In this document: positions 1 to 8,210 of the stretch, piece after piece
Layout of the letters: every line of letters begins with the position of its first letter
Position numbering within the stretch: position 1 is the stretch's first letter
Translations under genes and position numbers: made by a program
Source: DATCYZ01 sp036526195
Lineage (GTDB): Bacteria; Pseudomonadota; Gammaproteobacteria; Burkholderiales; SG8-39
NCBI GenBank assembly: GCA_036526195.1
Contig: DATCYZ010000081.1
Location: forward strand, 1 to 58,479
Reading direction: 5' to 3'
Length of the DNA stretch: 58,479 nucleotides
The notes under the pieces: generated by a model
The model's input: the letters and a program-made list of their open reading frames with translations, nothing else
What the model was told of the DNA's origin: nothing
The model's database searches: none

Positions 1-666
1 GCGCTGCCGACCATCGTCGTCGTCATCGACGAACTCGCCGACCTGATGATGGTGGTCGGCAAGAAGGTCGAGGAGCTGATCGCGCGCCTCGCGCAGAAGG
101 CGCGCGCCTCGGGCATCCACCTGATCCTCGCCACGCAGCGCCCGTCAGTGGACGTGATCACCGGCCTGATCAAGGCGAACATCCCGACGCGCATCGCCTT
201 CCAGGTCGCGAGCAAGGTGGATTCGCGCACCATCCTCGACCAGTCGGGCGCGGAAGCCCTGCTCGGCGCGGGCGACATGCTCTACTCCCCCTCGGGCTCG
301 GCGCAGGTGCAGCGCGTGCACGGCGCCTTCGTCGCCGACCACGAGGTGCACAAGGTGGTCGAGTACCTGAAGCGGCTCGGAGTGCCGGACTACATCGGCG
401 AGGTGCTCGAGCCGGCCGACGGCGGCGAGGGCGGCGAGGCCGCGGCGGGCGAGGGCGGCGGCGGGGAGAAGGATCCGCTCTACGACCAGGCGGTGGAAAT
501 CGTGCTGCGCACGCGCCGGCCGTCGATCTCGCTGGTGCAGCGCCACCTGCGCATCGGCTACAACCGCGCCGCGCGCCTGATCGAGGACATGGAGCGCGCC
601 GGCATGGTGTCGCCGATGCAGTCCAATGGCAACCGCGAGGTGCTGGTGCCGGCGAGGCAGGAGTGA
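1..666 (+). CDS. ftsK: DNA translocase FtsK, C-terminal part (5' end outside the window)
   Basis: This is the 3' end of a septal DNA translocase that pumps chromosome ends across the closing septum and activates XerCD recombination at dif. The reading frame is open from base 1, so the start lies upstream. The visible part begins at the Walker B strand (VVVIDELADLMM) of the RecA-like motor and continues through ARASGIHLILATQRPSVDVI. A Gly/Glu-rich linker follows at about 420-470. The C-terminal gamma winged-helix domain (YDQAVEIVLRTRRPSISLVQ, then NRAARLIEDMERAGMVSP) normally reads KOPS sites. The stop overlaps the GTG start of lolA. Identity is secure. Confidence 0.97.
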   Translation, partial: ALPTIVVVIDELADLMMVVGKKVEELIARLAQKARASGIHLILATQRPSVDVITGLIKANIPTRIAFQVASKVDSRTILDQSGAEALLGAGDMLYSPSGSAQVQRVHGAFVADHEVHKVVEYLKRLGVPDYIGEVLEPADGGEGGEAAAGEGGGGEKDPLYDQAVEIVLRTRRPSISLVQRHLRIGYNRAARLIEDMERAGMVSPMQSNGNREVLVPARQE

Positions 667-1292
667 GGGCCGGTCTCGCGGGCGGTTGCGCGCTGGCCTT
701 GGTCCTCGCGTTGCTGCCGGCGCCCGCACAGGCCGCGGGCATCGAACGCTTCCAGGCTTGGCTCGGCGCGACGCGCGCCGCGCGCGCCGACTTCGAGCAG
801 GAGGTGTTCGACCGCCAGAAGAAGAAGGTGCAGGCCTCGCGCGGCAGCTTCGTCTTCGAGCGCCCCGGGCGCTTTCGCTGGACCACCACCGCGCCCGCGC
901 GCGTGGTGATCGTCGGCGACGGCGATCGCGTCTGGATCCATGACGAGGAACTCGAGCAGGTGACGGTCCGGCGCATGGCGAAGGCGCTCGGCTCGACGCC
1001 GGCGGCGCTGCTCGCTGGCCATGCCGACGTGTCGCAGGCCTTCGAACTCTCCGAGGCCGGGCTGCGAGACGGCCTCGAATGGGTCGAGGCGCGGCCGCGC
1101 GAGCGCGACGCCGGCTTCGAGCGCATGCGCCTCGGCCTCTCGGCCACCGGCCTGCAGGCGATGGAACTGCTCGACCATTTCGGCCAGACCACGCGGCTGC
1201 GTTTTTCCAACCTGCAGCGCAACCCGCCGCTCGAGGCCGGCACCTTCCGCTTCACGCCGCCCCCGGGGGTGGACGTGCTGCGCGAACAATGA
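663..1292 (+). CDS. lolA: Outer membrane lipoprotein carrier protein LolA
   Basis: This is the periplasmic chaperone that takes lipoproteins released by LolCDE and passes them to LolB at the outer membrane. The 209-residue product has a Sec signal peptide (hydrophobic LALVLALLP, cleavage near AQA-AG). A typical LolA core follows, including FEQEVFDRQKKKVQASRGSF and RPGRFRWTTTAPARVVIVGD. The start is GTG at 663, overlapping the ftsK stop (GTGA), which implies translational coupling. The ftsK-lolA-rarA-serS order is common in proteobacteria. LolC/LolE begins at the far end of this window, but that is coincidental rather than an operon link. Confidence 0.95.
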   Translation: MRAGLAGGCALALVLALLPAPAQAAGIERFQAWLGATRAARADFEQEVFDRQKKKVQASRGSFVFERPGRFRWTTTAPARVVIVGDGDRVWIHDEELEQVTVRRMAKALGSTPAALLAGHADVSQAFELSEAGLRDGLEWVEARPRERDAGFERMRLGLSATGLQAMELLDHFGQTTRLRFSNLQRNPPLEAGTFRFTPPPGVDVLREQ

Positions 1293-1319
1293 CCTGCGCG
1301 CAGGCGCCGGCAGGGCGCG

Positions 1320-2651
1320 ATGTCTGACCTGTTCCCCGCGCCGCAGCCCGCGGCGCCGCTCGCCGAGGCGATGCGCCCGCGCGCCATCGGCGAGGTGCTC
1401 GGCCAGCACCACCTGCTCGGGCCGGGCAAACCGCTCGAGGTGGCGTTTCGCGCCGGCAAGCCGCATTCGATGATTCTCTGGGGCCCGCCGGGCGTAGGCA
1501 AGACCACGCTCGCGCGGCTGATGGCGAGCGCGTTCGATGCAGAGTTCCTCGCGCTCTCGGCGGTGTTCTCCGGCGTGAAGGACATTCGCGAGGCGGTGCA
1601 GCAGGCGGAGACCGAACTCGCGCGCTCGGGTCGCCACACCATCCTCTTCGTCGACGAGGTGCACCGCTTCAACAAGGCGCAGCAGGATGCCTTCCTGCCC
1701 TTCGTCGAGCGCGGCCTCGTCACCTTCATCGGCGCGACCACCGAGAACCCCTCCTTCGAGGTGAACGGCGCGCTGCTCTCGCGCGCCGCGGTCTACGTGC
1801 TGGAAGGATTGGGCGCCGAGGATATGGAAACCCTCATCGACCGCGCGCTCGCGCATGTGGCGCAGTCCGGCGGCCCGGCGGTCCCCGCGCTGGACGCGCA
1901 GGCGCGCGAGCGAATCGCGGGCTTCGCCGACGGCGACGCGCGGCGCTTGCTGAATGCGCTCGAGGTGCTGCTGACCGCGGCGCAGGCGGCCGGCAGCGCG
2001 ACGGTCGACGGGCCCTTCGTCGAACGCACGCTCTCGCAGAGCCTGCGCCGCTTCGACAAGGGCGGCGAGCAGTTCTACGACCAGATTTCGGCCCTGCACA
2101 AGTCGGTGCGCGGCTCGCACCCGGATGCGGCGTTGTACTGGCTGGTGCGCATGCTCGACGGTGGCGCCGACCCGCGCTACCTCGGCCGGCGCATCGTGCG
2201 CATGGCCTCGGAGGACATCGGGCTTGCCGATCCCCGCGCGCTGCGCTTGTCGCTCGATGCCTGCGAAGTCTACGAGCGTCTCGGTTCGCCCGAAGGCGAG
2301 CTGGCGCTCGCCGAGGCGGTGGTCTACCTCGCCTGCGCGGCGAAGTCGAACGCGGTGTACGCCGCCTATAATGAAGTGCGCGCCTTCGTCTCGTCGGATG
2401 CCACGCGGCCGGTGCCGATGCACCTGCGCAACGCGCCGACGAAGCTGATGAAGACCCTCGGCTACGGCAAGGACTATCGCTACGCGCACGACGAGGCGAG
2501 CGCCTTCGCCGCGGGCGAGGATTACTTCCCCGAGGGCATGCCCGAGGTGAACTGGTACCGGCCGACGGAACGGGGCCTGGAAGGCCGCATCCGCGAGAAG
2601 CTCGACGAACTGCGCCGGCTCGATGCCGAGGCGCGCGGGAAACGCAAATGA
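1320..2651 (+). CDS. rarA: Replication-associated recombination protein A (AAA+ ATPase)
   Basis: RarA/MgsA is a clamp-loader-like AAA+ ATPase that acts at stalled replication forks. The 443-residue protein has Walker A (GPPGVGKTT, residues 55-63), Walker B with the family signature FVDEVHRFNK near residue 110, and sensor 1 (IGATTENPSFEVN). The C-terminal tetramerisation region contains GGADPRYLGRRIVRMASEDI and a conserved YGKDYRYAHDE near the end. Length and motifs fit the family. Its stop overlaps the serS start by four bases (ATGA). Confidence 0.96.
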   Translation: MSDLFPAPQPAAPLAEAMRPRAIGEVLGQHHLLGPGKPLEVAFRAGKPHSMILWGPPGVGKTTLARLMASAFDAEFLALSAVFSGVKDIREAVQQAETELARSGRHTILFVDEVHRFNKAQQDAFLPFVERGLVTFIGATTENPSFEVNGALLSRAAVYVLEGLGAEDMETLIDRALAHVAQSGGPAVPALDAQARERIAGFADGDARRLLNALEVLLTAAQAAGSATVDGPFVERTLSQSLRRFDKGGEQFYDQISALHKSVRGSHPDAALYWLVRMLDGGADPRYLGRRIVRMASEDIGLADPRALRLSLDACEVYERLGSPEGELALAEAVVYLACAAKSNAVYAAYNEVRAFVSSDATRPVPMHLRNAPTKLMKTLGYGKDYRYAHDEASAFAAGEDYFPEGMPEVNWYRPTERGLEGRIREKLDELRRLDAEARGKRK

Positions 2652-3928
2652 TCGACATCCAGTTGCTGAGAAAAGACGCCGACGCGGTCGCCGCGCGGCT
2701 TGCCGTGCGCGGCTACACGCTCGACCTCGCCGCCTTCAAGGCGCTCGAGGAGGCGCGGCGCGCGATCCAGGTCGCCACCGAGCGGGTGCAGGCCGAGCGC
2801 AACGCGCTTTCGAAGCAGGTCGGCACCGCCAAGGCGAAGAAGGACGAGGCGGGCGCCGCCGCGCTGATGGCGCAGGCGGGCGCCCTGGGCGAGAAGCTGA
2901 AGGCGATGGAGGGCGAGAACGCCGAGGTGCAGTCGAAGCTGCACCGCTTCGTCTCGCTGATCCCGAACCTGCCGCAGGCGGACGTGCCCGTCGGCCGCTC
3001 GGAAGCCGACAACGTCGAGGTGCGCCGCGTCGGCACGCCGCGCGCCTTCGATTTTTCGCCGAAGGACCACGTCGACGTGGGCGAGGGTTTGAGCCTGCTC
3101 GATTTCGACGCGGCGGCAAAGCTCTCCGGCGCGCGCTTTTCGGTGCTGCGCGGCGGACTCGCGCGGGTGCATCGCGCGCTGACCCAGTTCATGCTCGATG
3201 TTCACACCCGCGAGCACGGCTACACCGAGGTGTACGTGCCCTACATGGTGAGCGGCGCCTGCGCCGATGGCGTCTCGAGCCTGGAGAAGTTCCGCGACGA
3301 CCTGTTCAAGATCGAGGGCCGCGACCTGTACCTGGTGCCGACCGCGGAATACCCGGTGACCAACCTGGTGCGCGAGTCGATCCTCGCGGCGGGCGAGCTG
3401 CCGCTGAAGTACGTCTGCCACACGCCGTGCTTCCGTTCCGAGGCCGGTTCCTACGGCAAGGACACGCGCGGCATGATCCGCCAGCACCAGTTCGAGAAGG
3501 TGGAACTGGTGCAGATCGTGAGGCCGGAGGACTCGAATGCCGCGCACGAGGCGCTCACCGGCCACGCGGAGGCGATCCTTGCGAAGCTGGAACTGCCGTA
3601 CCGGGTGATGACCCTGTGCACCGCGGACATGGGGTTTTCCTCGGCCAAGACCTGGGACATCGAGGTCTGGCTGCCGGGGCAGAACGCCTATCGCGAGATC
3701 AGTTCCTGCTCGAACTTCGAGGCCTTCCAGGCGCGGCGCATGCACGCCCGTTGGCGCAATGATGCCGGCAAGGTCGAACTGGTGCACACCCTGAACGGCT
3801 CCGGGCTGGCCGTGGGACGCACGCTGGTGGCCATCCTGGAAAACGGCCAGAACGCCGATGGCTCGGTGACGCTGCCCGCGGCGCTGCGGCCGTATCTGGG
3901 CGGCGAGGAGAAGTTGACGGCGGCCTGA
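2648..3928 (+). CDS. serS: Seryl-tRNA synthetase
   Basis: This is a class II aminoacyl-tRNA synthetase that charges tRNA-Ser and tRNA-Sec with serine. The 426-residue product has an N-terminal coiled-coil arm (about residues 30-105, rich in Ala, Glu and Lys) that contacts the long variable arm of tRNA-Ser. The catalytic core shows motif 2 (FRSEAGSYGKDTRGMIRQHQ) and motif 3 (NGSGLAVGRTLVAILENGQ). The start ATG lies inside the rarA stop. A cognate tRNA-Ser(CGA) gene begins about 30 bases after the stop. Confidence 0.98.
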   Translation: MIDIQLLRKDADAVAARLAVRGYTLDLAAFKALEEARRAIQVATERVQAERNALSKQVGTAKAKKDEAGAAALMAQAGALGEKLKAMEGENAEVQSKLHRFVSLIPNLPQADVPVGRSEADNVEVRRVGTPRAFDFSPKDHVDVGEGLSLLDFDAAAKLSGARFSVLRGGLARVHRALTQFMLDVHTREHGYTEVYVPYMVSGACADGVSSLEKFRDDLFKIEGRDLYLVPTAEYPVTNLVRESILAAGELPLKYVCHTPCFRSEAGSYGKDTRGMIRQHQFEKVELVQIVRPEDSNAAHEALTGHAEAILAKLELPYRVMTLCTADMGFSSAKTWDIEVWLPGQNAYREISSCSNFEAFQARRMHARWRNDAGKVELVHTLNGSGLAVGRTLVAILENGQNADGSVTLPAALRPYLGGEEKLTAA

Positions 3929-3959
3929 TAGAATTCCGCTGGCTTCAAGGCTCGACCGC

Positions 3960-4050
<91 letters not shown>

Positions 4051-4120
4051 TTTCACCCAGGGTTCGTCGATCCGGTCCGACAGGCCGTGATGACGGCCGT
4101 GCCGAGGCGAGTGTTCCCGG

Positions 4121-4762
4121 ATGAACGATGTCCCGATGCCCGGCGAAGCCTACCTGCGCTGGTTCTATGCGCAAGGCGTCTGGAAGCGCATGCACTACCG
4201 CGGTATCCGCACGCTCAAGCTGCCGAGCGACATGTGGAACTACCAGGAGATCTTTTCCGAGTTGCGCATCGACTGGGTGGTCGAGGCGGGCACCCGGCAC
4301 GGCGGGTCGGCGCTGTTTTTCGCCGACCTGCTGGTGCTGAACGGGGCGCGCGGCCGGGTCCTGTCGATCGACATCGATACGGAATCCAACCAGGTGCGCC
4401 AGCATCCGCGCATCGACTTCCTGATCGGCAATAGCGCGAGCACGGAAATGGCCGAGCGGATTCGGAAGGCGCTTCCCGGTGACCGCGGTCCGCTGTTCAT
4501 GATCCTCGACTCGGACCATGCCAAGGCGCATGTCGCGCGCGAGCTCGAGGTTCTGACGCCGCTGCTGCGCAAGGGCGACTACCTGCTGGTGGAGGATTCC
4601 TGCATCAACGGCCATCCGGTGCGGCCGGATTTCGGCCCGGGCCCCTACGAGGCGATCGTCGAGTTCCTGGAGGCGAATCCGGGCGTGTTCGTGGCGGACG
4701 TGGCGCGCGAGCAGAAATTCGGGCACACGTTCGCGCCGAGGGGCTTCCTGATCAAGACCTGA
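4121..4762 (+). CDS. CmcI-family (cephalosporin hydroxylase / rhamnosyl O-methyltransferase-like) protein
   Basis: The 213-residue protein resembles the CmcI family of SAM-dependent O-methyltransferases: an N-terminal segment ending LPSDMWNYQEIFSELRIDWV, then a Rossmann core with VVEAGTRHGGSALFFADLL (SAM loop) and VLSIDID (acidic residue). FMILDSDHAKAHVARELEVL and YLLVEDSCINGH are the strand-4 and metal-site-like segments typical of the family. There is no signal peptide. It stands alone after tRNA-Ser, and no sugar or antibiotic gene is nearby, so the substrate is unknown. In this family, annotation as a hydroxylase is historical; methylation is more likely. Confidence 0.8.
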   Translation: MNDVPMPGEAYLRWFYAQGVWKRMHYRGIRTLKLPSDMWNYQEIFSELRIDWVVEAGTRHGGSALFFADLLVLNGARGRVLSIDIDTESNQVRQHPRIDFLIGNSASTEMAERIRKALPGDRGPLFMILDSDHAKAHVARELEVLTPLLRKGDYLLVEDSCINGHPVRPDFGPGPYEAIVEFLEANPGVFVADVAREQKFGHTFAPRGFLIKT

Positions 4763-4859
4763 GTTGCAATCCGCCCGGTGCCGCGACGGTTCGCGCGGCG
4801 CGCGCCGGTGAATCGCCAGGCAGCGCGGTAGTATCATCGGCCGCAGGAGGACGCTCCCC

Positions 4860-5261
4860 ATGCGCCGCGAAGTCATCGAGGTCGACAAGCCCTGGACCCG
4901 CACCATCGGATTCTCGATGGGCGTCGTCACGCAGGGTCGGACGCTGTTCACCGCCGGCATCACCGCGCGCGATCCCGAAGGCAAGCTGGTCGGCGCCGGC
5001 GACATGCGCGCGCAGATCGAGCAGTGCTTTCGCAACGTCGGCGACATCCTGCGCGCCGCGGGCGCGGACTTCGGCGACGTGGTGAAGTGGACGATGTTCA
5101 CCACCGACATCGACGCATTCTCGAAGCACGCGGACGTCTACCGCCGCCACTTCGTCAACCGGCCGGCGAGCACGCTGGTGGAGGTGCCGCGCCTGGTGAT
5201 GCCGGAGATGCTGGTCGAGATCGAGGCCATCGCCTCGCTGCCCGACAAGGCCGGCGCATGA
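4860..5261 (+). CDS. RidA family (YjgF/YER057c/UK114) protein
   Basis: The 133-residue protein is of the size and type of RidA subfamily members, which usually form trimers and hydrolyse reactive enamines/imines or act in catabolic pathways. Visible family features are FSMGVVTQGRTLFTAGITAR, EQCFRNVGDILRAAGADFGD and a C-terminal RPASTLVEVPRLVMPEMLVE, where the Arg is normally the substrate-binding residue. A good ribosome binding site (GCAGGAGG) precedes the ATG. The next gene, an Fe-S protein, starts within the last codons (ATGA), so the two are coupled. That context suggests a pathway-specific rather than housekeeping RidA. Confidence 0.88.
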   Translation: MRREVIEVDKPWTRTIGFSMGVVTQGRTLFTAGITARDPEGKLVGAGDMRAQIEQCFRNVGDILRAAGADFGDVVKWTMFTTDIDAFSKHADVYRRHFVNRPASTLVEVPRLVMPEMLVEIEAIASLPDKAGA

Positions 5262-6568
5262 ACGCGCCCGAACAAGGCCTCGTCGAGTACGTCGAGCAAG
5301 CGGCGGCGGGGATCCTGGACGCCTGCACGCGCTGCGGGCGCTGCGTCGAGGTCTGTCCCGTCGTGCCCTACGCCGGCCTGTCGGCGGCCTCGCCAAGGAC
5401 GATCATCGACGGCGTGCTCGGCACGGTCACCGAAAACAAACCGCTCGCCGGCGACGCGGCGAAGTGGACGCAGCAGTGCAACGGCTGCGGCATCTGCATC
5501 CCCGCCTGCCCCGAGGGCGTCAACCCGCGGCAGATGGTGATGCTCGCGCACACCCGCAACATGCGCCACAACCCGCAGACGCCGCAGTTGTTCCGCAAGA
5601 TGTCGCGCGCGATCCGGCTGATGGCGGCGATGCAGCTGGCGCCGGCCGACCTCGAGCGCCTGCTGCAGCCGCCGCGCGTACGCGAAGCCGAAGCGGTGTT
5701 CTACCTCGGCTGCAACGCGATCCGCACGCCGCACATCCTGTTCAACGCCATGGTCGTGCTCGACGCGCTGGAGGTCGACTACGAGGTGGTGGGCGGACCC
5801 TCGGCCTGCTGCGGCATCATCCACAGCAAGTGGGAAGGCGACCTGAAGGCGGGCGGCAAGGTGAGCTCGATCACGCTGCAGCGCTTTGGTGAGTTCCAGC
5901 CGAAGAAGGTGCTGAACTGGTGCCCGTCCTGCGAGATCCACCTCGGCGAGACGATCCGCGGCTACCGCGAAACCAGCTTCGACTTCGACCACATCACCAA
6001 GTACTTCGTCGAGCGCGAGGACGAACTGAAGGCGAAGCTCATCACGGAAGTCCCCTTGCGCGTGCTGCTGCACGCCCACGAGGGCATGGCCGGGAACGGC
6101 GAAAACGTGGCGCGGCTGCTGCGTGCGATTCCCGGCCTGACGCTGGTGGACACGGTGATCGAGGCCGGCTACACCTGCGGCGGCTCGGGCGCCGACCGCT
6201 CGCCTGCGCTGAAGGAAAAGCTGCGCGCCGAGACGCTGCGGCGCGTGGCCGAGCCGGGCGTCGATGCGCTGGTGTCGCTCTATCACGGCTGCCACGGGCA
6301 GCTGGCCACCGCCGGCCGGCAGCACGGCTTTCGCGTGATGAATTTCACCGACCTGCTGGTGCGCGGGCTCGGCGGCGAACCGCGGGCAGACGCCATGGAG
6401 GGCTTCCGCGCGCTTGGCGACTGGCAAGCGATCGCGCGCCGCGCCGGCCCGATGATTGCCGCCAACGGAATCGAAATTGACGCCGAAGCGCTGGCGGCCG
6501 TGCTGCCTGAGGTCTTCGCGCAAGCGGAGTTTCGCGGCGGGCTCAAGTCCTTTGCCTCGTCGCGCTGA
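5258..6568 (+). CDS. Fe-S oxidoreductase subunit, GlcF/HdrD-like (two 4Fe-4S motifs, two CCG domains)
   Basis: From the ATG at 5258 the product is 436 residues. Two ferredoxin-type motifs lie near the N-terminus: CTRCGRCVEVCP and CNGCGICIPACP. Two cysteine-rich CCG domains follow, the first with SACCGI and WCPSCEIHLG, the second with TCGGSGAD and YHGCHGQLA. This layout matches the iron-sulfur subunit of glycolate oxidase (GlcF), LutA-like and heterodisulfide reductase D proteins, which pass electrons from a flavin partner to the respiratory chain. No FAD-linked partner (GlcD-like) lies beside it. The neighbours are RidA and a UxaA-type dehydratase, so the substrate is not clear. Confidence 0.85.
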   Translation: MNAPEQGLVEYVEQAAAGILDACTRCGRCVEVCPVVPYAGLSAASPRTIIDGVLGTVTENKPLAGDAAKWTQQCNGCGICIPACPEGVNPRQMVMLAHTRNMRHNPQTPQLFRKMSRAIRLMAAMQLAPADLERLLQPPRVREAEAVFYLGCNAIRTPHILFNAMVVLDALEVDYEVVGGPSACCGIIHSKWEGDLKAGGKVSSITLQRFGEFQPKKVLNWCPSCEIHLGETIRGYRETSFDFDHITKYFVEREDELKAKLITEVPLRVLLHAHEGMAGNGENVARLLRAIPGLTLVDTVIEAGYTCGGSGADRSPALKEKLRAETLRRVAEPGVDALVSLYHGCHGQLATAGRQHGFRVMNFTDLLVRGLGGEPRADAMEGFRALGDWQAIARRAGPMIAANGIEIDAEALAAVLPEVFAQAEFRGGLKSFASSR

Positions 6569-6602
6569 CGATCGACCCTGCACACGCAACCCTGGACAGA
6601 CC

Positions 6603-8147
6603 ATGAACACCATCGCGGCCCCGAACCTCGCTTCCCCCGCGCTGCGCCTGCACGCCAACGACAACGTGCTGGTCGCCCGCGTCGACCTCGCGCAGGGCCT
6701 CGAACTGCGCGAAGAGGGCATCGCCTGCCTGAACCGCATCCCGGCCGGCTTCAAGGTGGCCGCGCGCGCGATCTCCAAGGGCGAGGCGATCCTCAAGTAC
6801 AACACCGTGATTGGCTTTGCCATGAACGACATCGCCGCCGGCACGCTGCTGCACCGGCTCAACATGGAGTTCCGCGAGTTCGAGCGCGACTACGCCTACG
6901 CGAAGGACTACCGCCCGGTGGAGATGGTCCCCGAGGCCGAGCGCGCTTCCTTCATGGGCATCGTGCGCGAGGACGGCCGCGTGGCGACGCGCAACTTCAT
7001 CGGCATCGTCTCCACCGTCAACTGCTCGGCGACCGTGGTGCACCGGGTCGCCGACTGGTTCACGCCGGAGCGCCTCGCCGAGTTTCCCAACATCGATGGC
7101 GTGGCCGCCTTCAGCCACTCGACCGGCTGCGGCATGGAGTTCTCCGAGCCGATGGCGCTCCTGCGGCGCACGCTCGCCGGCTACGCGCGCCACCCGAACC
7201 TTGCGGCGGTGCTGGTCATCGGCCTGGGCTGCGAGCGCAACCAGTTGAATGCCTTCCTCAAGGCCGAGAACCTCGAGGAGGGCCCGCGGCTTCGCGCCTT
7301 CGTGATGCAGGACACCGGCGGCACGCGCAAGACCATCGAGGCCGCGGTCGCCGCGGTGAAGGAACTGCTGCCGCAGGCGAACGACGTGAAGCGCGTGCCG
7401 GTGCCGGCGAGCCATATCACCGTCGGGCTGCAGTGCGGCGGCTCGGACAGCTTTTCCTCGATCACCGCCAACCCGGCGCTCGGCGCGGCGATGGACATCC
7501 TGGTGCGCCACGGCGGCACCGCGATCCTCTCCGAGACGCCGGAGATCTACGGCGTCGAACACACGCTGACGCGCCGCGCGGTGACGAAGGAAGTGGGCGA
7601 GAAGCTGATCGAGCGCATCCGCTGGTGGAAGGACGTGTACTCCGTGGGCCGCGACACGCAGATCAACGGCGTGGTGAGTCCCGGCAACCAGGCCGGCGGG
7701 CTCGCCAACATCCTGGAGAAATCGCTCGGCTCGGCGATGAAGGGCGGCACCACGCCGATGATGGAGGTCTACCGCTATGCCGAGCCGGTGACGCAGAAGG
7801 GCATGGTGTTCATGGACACGCCGGGCTACGACCCGGTCTCGGCCACCGGGCAGATCGCCGGCGGCGCGAACGTGGTCTGCTTCACCACCGGGCGCGGCTC
7901 GGCCTTCGGCTGCAAGCCGGCGCCCTCGATCAAGCTTGCCACCAACACGCCGATGTTCGTGAAGCTGGAGGAGGACATGGACATCAACTGCGGCGAGGTG
8001 CTCGACGGGGGCGTCAGCATCGGGCAGATGGGCGAGAAGATCTTCCGCCACATCCTCGACACCTGCTCCGGCACCAGGACCAAGAGCGAGGCATTCGGCC
8101 TCGGCGACCACGAATTCGTGCCCTGGCAGATCGGCATCACCGGCTGA
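6603..8147 (+). CDS. UxaA/GarD family sugar-acid dehydratase (altronate/galactarate dehydratase-like)
   Basis: The 514-residue product begins at ATG 6603. It has an N-terminal SAF-like domain (about residues 12-85, with LNRIPAGFKVAARAISKGEA) and the large UxaA/GarD catalytic domain. In the latter, VRTRN-type DGRVATRNFIGIVSTVNCSA, HSTGCGM, CGGSDSFSSITANPALGAAM and ILSETPEIYGVEHTL are conserved. Family members are iron-dependent dehydratases of hexarates or hexonates. The length fits GarD or fused UxaA. Position behind the Fe-S protein suggests a sugar-acid or hydroxy-acid catabolic operon. The exact substrate cannot be read from sequence. The gene ends 63 bases before the convergent EamA gene, and the gap holds a palindrome. 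Confidence 0.87.
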   Translation: MNTIAAPNLASPALRLHANDNVLVARVDLAQGLELREEGIACLNRIPAGFKVAARAISKGEAILKYNTVIGFAMNDIAAGTLLHRLNMEFREFERDYAYAKDYRPVEMVPEAERASFMGIVREDGRVATRNFIGIVSTVNCSATVVHRVADWFTPERLAEFPNIDGVAAFSHSTGCGMEFSEPMALLRRTLAGYARHPNLAAVLVIGLGCERNQLNAFLKAENLEEGPRLRAFVMQDTGGTRKTIEAAVAAVKELLPQANDVKRVPVPASHITVGLQCGGSDSFSSITANPALGAAMDILVRHGGTAILSETPEIYGVEHTLTRRAVTKEVGEKLIERIRWWKDVYSVGRDTQINGVVSPGNQAGGLANILEKSLGSAMKGGTTPMMEVYRYAEPVTQKGMVFMDTPGYDPVSATGQIAGGANVVCFTTGRGSAFGCKPAPSIKLATNTPMFVKLEEDMDINCGEVLDGGVSIGQMGEKIFRHILDTCSGTRTKSEAFGLGDHEFVPWQIGITG

Positions 8148-8173
8148 ACCCGGCCGGGCGCCGGCAACGGCGT

Positions 8174-8197
8174 TATGGTAACATATATGTTACTATA
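8174..8197. repeat. AT-rich palindrome between convergent genes, copy 1
   Basis: The core GTAACATATATGTTAC (8178-8193) is a perfect 16-base palindrome. Symmetry extends outward to 24 bases (TAT...ATA) with one mismatched pair. It lies between the stop of the UxaA-type gene (+) and the stop of an EamA gene (-), so it faces no promoter. There is no G+C stem or T-tract of a usual intrinsic terminator. An identical core occurs at 32921-32936 and a degenerate one at 50618-50633. Confidence 0.9.
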
Positions 8198-8210
8198 GGG
8201 GGTCCCGCGC

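Noticed and set aside
2360..2380. TATAAT inside rarA as a promoter for serS
   Set aside because: It lies within conserved coding sequence (AYNEV region), has no fitting -35, and serS is already coupled to rarA.
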